64,000 bases of DNA, taken from positions 2,968,001-3,032,000 of the forward strand of contig NC_015520.1 in the NCBI RefSeq assembly GCF_000213255.1, read 5' to 3'. Origin of the DNA: Mahella australiensis 50-1 BON (GTDB taxonomy: Bacteria; Bacillota; Clostridia; Mahellales; Mahellaceae). The notes under the pieces were generated by a model. The model worked only from the letters and a program-made list of their open reading frames with translations, did no database searches and was not told the DNA's origin. Made by a program: the position numbers and the translations under genes. Below, in pieces: positions 58,065-64,000 of this stretch (position 1 is the stretch's first letter; the number at the start of each line of letters is the position of its first letter).

Positions 58065-59459
58065 TTATTGTGCTTGAAGTTTAAACATATATAAAGGTAA
58101 ATGATCTATCATCTTATCCCCTTTGCTTATATCTGCGTTTATATAGAGGTAGCGAGGGGTGGATATAGGAAGGTTGCAGCATAGCCATACCTTGTCATAT
58201 ACGTTACCATTTATGTCGTTAATAACTATACTGTTGCCGGCCTTATTTTCGTACTGCCACTTGCCTTTTTTATATAGCAGATCAATTCTTTTGACACTCA
58301 TTGGATAAAGCAAACGAATATGCATCTCATACGACAAACTCGCTTCCGGTTTGGAATGCAGCTTAAGCGCTATATAAAGTGTATTATTCGCTGACGCGCT
58401 GTTTAGCTGGACTATGTTAGCAGACGGTTCTTCAATCCGTTTGAATTCATTATCGCCTATATTCTTTATAAGCATAAACTTATTTTGGGTTATTTGTCCG
58501 GGAACATCGAAGACAGCAGTTAATTCAGGGATAACGCTTACTTGAGGCTGCATGAAACTCTCGCTGTTCCTTATAAATCCGTACATAAACGGTGCCATAA
58601 CATCTATCTGCGTCTTATATTTTTTAACAGCTTGAAGTTTGGCATCTATTGCATCATCCGATAGCTTATCTTCTTCCCATTTAAAACCGCCGATGTTTTT
58701 AATATCAGCAGGAGGCATTTCTGGAGCATTTTTGTTCATCGCCCACAACGAAGGCCATAACTTATGATGTATAAGGTATGCATGCAATTCCCCGGTGTAG
58801 TTCGAGACATACGCCGCATATTCCGTAAAAGCCCCTGCAGCCCAATGATCGGGGTGAGCGTCCATTGTACTCGGATAGTATATGTCTGTCGGTTTATACT
58901 GTTCTATTATATTTGCCAACTGAGTTTCCAGCGCCTGACCCATATAGGGTACCTTAAGCTGGTATATATCGTCATAAGGCGAATAAGCACTCCTTATATC
59001 TCCGCTTACGTGCGGCTTGTCCCAAAAGCTGTCCCACAGAAATCTCAAGCTCGTGTCCGCATAACCCAAGAATATGATATTATCGGGCTTTACGCCAAGG
59101 CTTTCCAGCGCTTTGCGACTTTCGGAATGCCTGATATAGCCCAGCCGGATGTAGTCTTTTATACCGGGAATGGGGTGTTTGGTCAATATCTCAGCTGCTC
59201 TGGTAAAGCTATCGCCGCTGGTTACTATAACCACTTTAACATCATCGCTGTTTTTTACAGCTTGATATATCGTCCCGCCAACTCCAAGGGTTTCATCATC
59301 AGGATGCGGCGCTATGACCAGTATTCTTTTACCTTTACTGATAGCGATGGACGTATAATCTGGCTGTTTGCCGTGTGAACACGATGTCAACACAATCACC
59401 CCAACAAGCATGAAAAGCATAAAAAACCTAAAGCACCGTTTATTCGAAAATATAATCAT
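58065..59459 (-). CDS. PIG-L family deacetylase-like lipoprotein
   Basis: A 464-residue protein. The N-terminus is a lipoprotein signal ending LVGVIVLTSC with lipobox Cys27. The PIG-L/LmbE domain has ILVIAPHPDDETLGVGGTIY (zinc-binding AHPDDE motif) and YYPSTMDAHPDHWAAG. The C-terminal 200 residues are beta-rich and unassigned. ATG 59459, after AAAGGGGAGAGGT, is better than the longer frame start. Its substrate is probably an N-acetylated sugar, outside the membrane. Confidence 0.87.
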   Translation of the reverse strand: MIIFSNKRCFRFFMLFMLVGVIVLTSCSHGKQPDYTSIAISKGKRILVIAPHPDDETLGVGGTIYQAVKNSDDVKVVIVTSGDSFTRAAEILTKHPIPGIKDYIRLGYIRHSESRKALESLGVKPDNIIFLGYADTSLRFLWDSFWDKPHVSGDIRSAYSPYDDIYQLKVPYMGQALETQLANIIEQYKPTDIYYPSTMDAHPDHWAAGAFTEYAAYVSNYTGELHAYLIHHKLWPSLWAMNKNAPEMPPADIKNIGGFKWEEDKLSDDAIDAKLQAVKKYKTQIDVMAPFMYGFIRNSESFMQPQVSVIPELTAVFDVPGQITQNKFMLIKNIGDNEFKRIEEPSANIVQLNSASANNTLYIALKLHSKPEASLSYEMHIRLLYPMSVKRIDLLYKKGKWQYENKAGNSIVINDINGNVYDKVWLCCNLPISTPRYLYINADISKGDKMIDHLPLYMFKLQAQ

Positions 59460-59524
59460 ACCTCTCCCCTTTCTATTGGCGATGGTATAATTATATAATA
59501 TCATGGTAAAAAGGAAAAGAAAAA

Positions 59525-60184
59525 ATGAACAGTGAAATATGCATTATAAACTATGATAAGCGTTATATTAACGATGTGCGGGAAATATTCAATAAGACGG
59601 CTTTTATGGGAGAGGACATAGATAACTTTTTTTCTAACAGGATTTTTATGGCTTATGTTGCTACCCTATACTATCTGCGTTATGAACCGGAATCGACGTT
59701 TCTGGCTTATGATAAAAGCCATGGACGCATAGCAGGATACATTATGGGTTGCGCAAATACACGAAGGTATCATTTGATCATGAACACTATAGGCATACCG
59801 TTATCGGTGACATCGTTTTTCTCCTCCGGCACAATATTTCAGCCTGCCTGCATGGCATATTTAGCAAGACTGGTTATATCCGCGTTGCTCAGAGAAGCGT
59901 ATCCGTCGGTACCGCTTGACCGTTATCCGGCTCACTTGCATATAAACGTTTTGGAAGAATACCGTTCCTCGGGCATAGGCAGCCGCATGATGTCAAGATA
60001 TATCGATTATTTGCATGAAAGGCGTGTACTGGGCGTGCATCTTCATACCTCGTCATGGAATGAAGCGGCCATAGGACTGTATAAAAAATTCGGCTTTAAT
60101 GAAATCGGCAAGAAAGAAAGTCATCTTTACGATTATATAACCCCCCGTCCATTTTATCTTATAACCATGGCTAAGGAACTTTAA
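59525..60184 (+). CDS. GNAT family N-acetyltransferase
   Basis: A 219-residue acetyltransferase. The acetyl-CoA binding motif A region is INVLEEYRSSGIGSRMMSRY, and motif B is VHLHTSSWNEAAIGLYKKFG. It is divergent from the PIG-L gene, with only 65 bases between the two starts, so promoters must overlap (TATAAT near 59495). Its substrate is unknown; the deacetylase neighbour suggests related amide chemistry but this is only a hint. Confidence 0.87.
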   Translation: MNSEICIINYDKRYINDVREIFNKTAFMGEDIDNFFSNRIFMAYVATLYYLRYEPESTFLAYDKSHGRIAGYIMGCANTRRYHLIMNTIGIPLSVTSFFSSGTIFQPACMAYLARLVISALLREAYPSVPLDRYPAHLHINVLEEYRSSGIGSRMMSRYIDYLHERRVLGVHLHTSSWNEAAIGLYKKFGFNEIGKKESHLYDYITPRPFYLITMAKEL

Positions 60185-60186
60185 GT

Positions 60187-60885
60187 TTACTCATCGGCGA
60201 AACGGTATCCCACGCCCACCTCGGTTATAATATATCGCGGTTGGGCCGGATCCCTTTCGATCTTTCTCCTGATATTAGCCATGCATACACGCAAGGATTG
60301 CGTATCGTCCACAGAATACGGGCCCCATATCTCTTTGATGATAGACATGTGCGTCAATACCTTGCCGCGATGTTTAATGAGCAGCGCGAGCAGTTTATAT
60401 TCCGTCGGCGTAAGATGTATATCCTTGTCGCAGATAGTGACCTTCTGCTTGTCGAAATCTACTTTTAAATCGTCCAATTCGAACACTGGCTGCAGCAGCC
60501 CTTCCTCGTGTCTCTCCAATGCATTTTCCCGCCGCAGTGCCACTCTTATGCGTGCCAGAAGCTCGGGAACGCTAAATGGCTTTGTAAGATAATCATCGGC
60601 GCCCGCGTCCAATGCTTCCACTTTTTGGCGTTCATGACCGCGTGCGGAAACCACTATAATGTCCAAAGCAGACCATTCGCGAATTTTTTTTATCACGTCA
60701 ATGCCGTCGATATCGGGAAGCCCTAAATCGAGGATCATGATATCGGGCGAATATGATGCGGCCAGCGAAATAGCCGTCAAACCGTTCTCGGCCTCCATAC
60801 ACCGGTAGCTCTGCGTTTCCAGAGCAACCTTTATAAAATGGCGGATTGACTTTTCATCATCGACTATCAGTATCAATGGATTCAT
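60187..60885 (-). CDS. kdpE: KdpE-type response regulator
   Basis: A 232-residue OmpR-family regulator. The receiver has LIVDDE, the phosphorylation site in ILDLGLPDIDG (Asp53) and the conserved Lys in YLTKPFSVPELLARI. The DNA-binding wing is HLTPTEYKLLALLIKHRGKV and YIITEVGVGYRF. It overlaps the sensor kinase gene by 29 bases. The family assignment to KdpE rests on sequence and on the DUF4118 kinase partner; no kdpFABC genes are visible here. Confidence 0.85.
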   Translation of the reverse strand: MNPLILIVDDEKSIRHFIKVALETQSYRCMEAENGLTAISLAASYSPDIMILDLGLPDIDGIDVIKKIREWSALDIIVVSARGHERQKVEALDAGADDYLTKPFSVPELLARIRVALRRENALERHEEGLLQPVFELDDLKVDFDKQKVTICDKDIHLTPTEYKLLALLIKHRGKVLTHMSIIKEIWGPYSVDDTQSLRVCMANIRRKIERDPAQPRYIITEVGVGYRFADE

Positions 60886-62464
60886 GATCTTCCTCCCTTA
60901 TTGGTATCGTAAACCTGAATACCGCTCCGCCCGCAGGATCATTATCGGCGGAGATTTCGCCCCCATGCGCTTCCACAATCGACTTACAGATCGCGAGCCC
61001 TAGGCCCATACCGGGCCTGCTCGTATTATTGAGATTTTTTGTATAAAATCTGTTAAAGATAAAAGGAAGTTCCTCTTCCGGGATGCCGGGCCCATTATCG
61101 CTTACTTGAAACATCACTTTGCCGTCTTCCTTTTTTACCGACACATTTATCTTAGAATCGGGCAACGTATATTTTAATGCGTTATCGAGAAGATTTATGA
61201 GGACCTGCTCGATCAGTATCCCGTCAACCGGTATCATTATTAGTTCTTTTGGAACAGACACTGAAATCTCATGCTGCTTTGCCCTCTTGTTGACGCGCGA
61301 AACCGCTTCGGCCACTATTTCCTCGACCGCTTCCATTTCCTTTTTAAGCTCGATTCTTCCTTCCGAGAAACGGGTCATGCTCAGGATATTTTCCACTAAA
61401 ATGCTAAGCCATTCGGCGTCGTCGTATATATCCTGCAGAAAATCTCGCCTCATTTCGTCGGTTAGGACATCATAATTTTCTATAACTGTACTCGATGATC
61501 CTAAAATGCTGGTCAAAGGAGTTCGTAAATCGTGCGATATTGCCCTAAGCAAGTCGCTTCGCAGTCTTTCATGCTCCATTTCTATTTTGGCCCGTTGCTG
61601 TTTTTCATATAATCGTTCGCGCTCCAATACGGGCGCAATTTGAGTCGCTATAGTATCGATAAAAGATTTCTGGCCTTCGGTGAGCATATCCGCGTTGCCC
61701 AAACCAATGCCGATAACCCCAAGCACGCCATTTTGGCCGCTGATAGGTTGGAAATATGCCCGACTGTCTGCAAAAAGCCGTGTCCTCGCGCCGCATGCAT
61801 TCCCTGATTGAAAGGTTTCCGTGCGAGCCATCATCTCAGAATACGAATTAAATATATCATCGCCTTCGATATGGTCAATCGTGAGACCTCCGTCCATGTC
61901 GGCGAGAGAGAGCATTACAGGTAACCTGAAGATCTTCGAGATATCTTTGGCCGCAACCTGCGCAACCTGTTCGATGTTTTTTACGGCGAGTAGATCTTTC
62001 TCAATCTGATACAGTATTCGAATCCTCATTTCCCGTAACTCGGCGCGCTGCGATTCATGTTTTATTCGCGCGGCTAAAGTACTTGTGATAAGCGCTACGA
62101 TAAGCATGATGATAAATGTCACAGGGTATTCCGGGCTATACGCGAGCAGCGTATAATAGGGTTCGGTAAAAAAATAGTTAAAAGTAAGCACACTTAACGC
62201 CGAAGCCATTATGCCATAAAGATAGCCATCCGTTATGCTTGCGATAATCATGACGCCAAGTATATATATCATGATATAGTTTGACTCATGAAAACCAAGC
62301 GCCCTAAATCCATATGAGATCAGGGTCGCAATTATCATTATACCTATAACGATAGAAATATTTTTAAGCGCCCTCAAAATAATATTTCGCGGTTTTAAAT
62401 CGCAATAATGCTGAAACTCAACAGCGTCGTTATATATTTGCTTATCCATATGTTTTTTTAACAT
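60857..62464 (-). CDS. KdpD-like sensor histidine kinase without N-terminal KdpD/USP domains
   Basis: A 535-residue kinase. Residues 30-135 contain four transmembrane segments of the DUF4118 type (YIMIYILGVMIIASITDGYL, SVLTFNYFFTEPYYTL). A GAF-like domain follows (about 150-285). The kinase has ISHDLRTPLTSILGS (His311) and NLLDNALKYTLPDS, DNGPGIPEEELPFIFNRF, GMGLGLAICKSIVEAHGG. The cytoplasmic Walker-type KdpD domain and USP domain present in full KdpD are absent. It could control the adjacent potassium channel genes instead of a Kdp ATPase. Confidence 0.87.
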   Translation of the reverse strand: MLKKHMDKQIYNDAVEFQHYCDLKPRNIILRALKNISIVIGIMIIATLISYGFRALGFHESNYIMIYILGVMIIASITDGYLYGIMASALSVLTFNYFFTEPYYTLLAYSPEYPVTFIIMLIVALITSTLAARIKHESQRAELREMRIRILYQIEKDLLAVKNIEQVAQVAAKDISKIFRLPVMLSLADMDGGLTIDHIEGDDIFNSYSEMMARTETFQSGNACGARTRLFADSRAYFQPISGQNGVLGVIGIGLGNADMLTEGQKSFIDTIATQIAPVLERERLYEKQQRAKIEMEHERLRSDLLRAISHDLRTPLTSILGSSSTVIENYDVLTDEMRRDFLQDIYDDAEWLSILVENILSMTRFSEGRIELKKEMEAVEEIVAEAVSRVNKRAKQHEISVSVPKELIMIPVDGILIEQVLINLLDNALKYTLPDSKINVSVKKEDGKVMFQVSDNGPGIPEEELPFIFNRFYTKNLNNTSRPGMGLGLAICKSIVEAHGGEISADNDPAGGAVFRFTIPIREEDHESIDTDSR

Positions 62465-62537
62465 ATCAATCCACTTCCATCCGTCTGGATTTACTTTTTA
62501 ATATTATAATAGCCATATACCCTACAAGTAAAGGGTT

Positions 62538-62861
62538 TTAAGTTTGTGTATCCCCGAAATCGAAATCGCGGCTTTGGAGTCCCCACTTGAATACGGTAAT
62601 CCTCTCCAGATTTCTGCATGCCGGCTTATATGTCGGGTCCAGCGCGTACGCCGCCCTATAATGCTTGCGCGCGATGTTGTCGTTGCCTTTTATTTCCGAG
62701 AGAATGCCCAGAAGGTTATGCAGTTCGGGCGCATCCGGGTTCAAGACAAGCGCCTCGGATATAATCTTTTGCGCCGCATTTCTATCGTCGTTTTTCAATG
62801 AATCGATCGCGGCTGAAATCCTCTCGGCAAAAGCATCAGAACAACTATTTTGAGTTTTCAT
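62538..62861 (-). CDS. Small TPR protein
   Basis: A 107-residue protein with about two tetratricopeptide repeats (DRNAAQKIISEALVLNPDAP, PELHNLLGILSEIKGN, DNIARKHYRAAYALDPTYKP). It overlaps the OB-fold gene stop by four bases and starts after AGGAGGTAACCGATT. It is in the potassium channel operon and probably an assembly or regulatory partner; function unknown. Confidence 0.8.
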   Translation of the reverse strand: MKTQNSCSDAFAERISAAIDSLKNDDRNAAQKIISEALVLNPDAPELHNLLGILSEIKGNDNIARKHYRAAYALDPTYKPACRNLERITVFKWGLQSRDFDFGDTQT

Positions 62862-63379
62862 AATCGGTTACCTCCTTTATAACCAGTTTTATCCTCTTGA
62901 TTTTTTCGTAAGACAAATACCATACACACTATAGCGCTTACGAATAGAACCATAGCTAATATTACCTTCCGCCTGTCAATCGCATGAGCGACAGGGTGTC
63001 CCTGCGCGACGATTTCAACGTTTTGCGCATGTATATCGAAGTCTCCGCCGTGTTCCTCACAGGCGCGATGAAATACACCCGTGACTTTCACGATGTCCCC
63101 GCGCGCATCGTATCTCCCGATGAATTTTACGCCCTTAACTTCGTCGCTTTCGGCCCATATGCCTATCGCGTTGTCGCCATCGAATACGTTTATCCATACG
63201 TAATCGCCCCTATCCAGAATATCCCCTATTACTTCGCCGGCATATACGACCTCCATGCCGTCGTATTCTTTCGCCTTATCGATCAAATCATTGCTGGATA
63301 CCTTTACGCCATCGGCTAAGGCTATCATCGGCCACAGGCATAGAAGCAGTATCAGAGCTGCCGCTGTCGCCTTATACAT
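62858..63379 (-). CDS. Exported OB-fold-like protein with C-terminal membrane anchor
   Basis: A 173-residue protein with a signal peptide or N-terminal anchor (LILLLCLWPMIALADG), an extracytoplasmic beta domain resembling an OB-fold (EVVYAGEVIGDILDRGDYVW, GDIVKVTGVFHRACEEHGGD), and a C-terminal transmembrane helix (VILAMVLFVSAIVCMVFVLR). It overlaps the channel gene by eight bases. Its location in a potassium uptake operon is noteworthy, but no activity can be assigned. Confidence 0.75.
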   Translation of the reverse strand: MYKATAAALILLLCLWPMIALADGVKVSSNDLIDKAKEYDGMEVVYAGEVIGDILDRGDYVWINVFDGDNAIGIWAESDEVKGVKFIGRYDARGDIVKVTGVFHRACEEHGGDFDIHAQNVEIVAQGHPVAHAIDRRKVILAMVLFVSAIVCMVFVLRKNQEDKTGYKGGNRL

Positions 63380-64000
63380 CCTTTTTCACCCTCCTAGCAA
63401 CGTATAATCCTAAAGCGAGTACCGACATGAATTCAAGCCGCCCTACCCACAAAATGATTATATACGTCACCTTTAATACGGCCGGCATAGATGCCGAAGT
63501 CAGGCCGATGCTCAGGCCCACGTTTCCCGTGGCGCTCGCCGATTCAAATGCGGCCATACCGAACGGATACCCGCTCAACATGCCGATCAGCGTTCCAAAG
63601 GCAAACGTTGCAATATACGCGGTCACGATCAGAAAGGCGCTGCGCACCATTTTATCCTCTAAAATAACGTCCTTTATATGATGTATTTTCTGGACGGATA
63701 CCGTGGATTCCGGCAATACCATTTGCTTTATATCGTTTTTAAAGGCATTAAAAATGATGCCGATGCGCAGGCCTTTGAATCCGCCGGCAGTGGAACAGGC
63801 GTTGCCGCCGAACAACATGGCGACGGTAATCGCGAACAGCGCGATATCCCCCCATTCACAATAAAACTGCTTGGCATAAATCGTCATAAAGCCTGTCGTC
63901 GTATGAGCGGAGATAAGCTGATAGAAGCCCTTGCGGAATAAGGACATGGCATCTGCATATGAGCCGCTTTGTTTCAGGCCAAGCGTCGTAATGATGGTAA
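63372..64000 (-). CDS. Trk/Ktr potassium channel subunit, 5' end outside window
   Basis: The C-terminal 209 codons of a TrkH/KtrB-type membrane protein. Two selectivity-filter-like segments are clear, GGNACSTAGGFKGLRIG and SASATGNVGLSIG, and a third, HTTTGF, lies near the beginning. The basic end VARRVKKDV is typical. The frame is open through the right window edge. The downstream genes encode the OB-fold and TPR proteins and a KdpD-like kinase, so ion uptake and its sensing appear linked. Confidence 0.9.
   Translation of the reverse strand, partial: TIITTLGLKQSGSYADAMSLFRKGFYQLISAHTTTGFMTIYAKQFYCEWGDIALFAITVAMLFGGNACSTAGGFKGLRIGIIFNAFKNDIKQMVLPESTVSVQKIHHIKDVILEDKMVRSAFLIVTAYIATFAFGTLIGMLSGYPFGMAAFESASATGNVGLSIGLTSASMPAVLKVTYIIILWVGRLEFMSVLALGLYVARRVKKDV

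Noticed and set aside
1-64000. CRISPR array, rRNA or tRNA genes
   Set aside because: I found no evenly spaced direct repeats with unique spacers and no recognisable tRNA or rRNA sequence on either strand.

Overview
The window looks like a low-to-mid GC Firmicute of the class Clostridia. The reasons are strong AGGAGG-type ribosome binding sites, many GTG/TTG starts, frequent ATA isoleucine codons in the chromosomal genes, a clostridial HK97-type prophage, and anaerobe-style uroporphyrinogen-decarboxylase-fold genes beside a U32 peptidase. I cannot name the species from sequence alone.

Positions 1 to about 37,300 are a nearly complete siphophage-like prophage, entirely on the minus strand, so it reads from right to left. 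Early genes (36.7-37.2 kb) begin with a sigma-like regulator. Replication follows: a small acidic protein, a DUF2800 nuclease-like protein, a DUF2815 ssDNA-binding-like protein, family A DNA polymerase, antirepressor, VapE primase/helicase, VRR-NUC nuclease, SNF2-type helicase and a DUF1492/ArpU-type regulator. The late operon (26 kb downwards) holds HNH endonuclease, small terminase, two ParB-domain DNA methyltransferases, an amidoligase/cyclotransferase cassette, large terminase, portal, ClpP-type protease, HK97 capsid, connector genes, tail genes with a -1 frameshift chaperone, tape measure, carbohydrate-oriented tail tip proteins, holin and amidase. A large serine recombinase runs off the left edge. 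I saw no CI-type repressor.

Positions 37.6-47.1 kb are a visibly AT-richer block, also all minus strand: an excisionase-like HTH gene, type I restriction-modification genes hsdM, hsdS and hsdR, then a YgjP-type and an ImmA/IrrE-type metallopeptidase. Whether this block is inside the prophage or is a neighbouring defence island cannot be decided without the att sites.

From 47.4 kb on the genes are chromosomal: an RlmD-type 23S rRNA methyltransferase, a divergent U32 peptidase, an AT-rich gene of unknown function, a locus of two UroD-fold methyltransferase-like proteins around a GntR/LacI hybrid regulator (with degraded UroD and glycosidase-like remnants nearby), a PIG-L family lipoprotein, a GNAT acetyltransferase, a KdpDE-type two-component system, and a Trk/Ktr potassium channel gene running off the right edge. 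Two intergenic regions share a palindromic repeat.

The most unusual content is the amidoligase cassette (19.1-22.2 kb). It encodes an apparently active amidoligase, a gamma-glutamylcyclotransferase-like enzyme and a full-length amidoligase paralogue that has lost the presumed active-site residues. Both amidoligase-type genes are preceded by a related leader element that can fold near the ribosome binding site; a third, weaker copy precedes the early operon.
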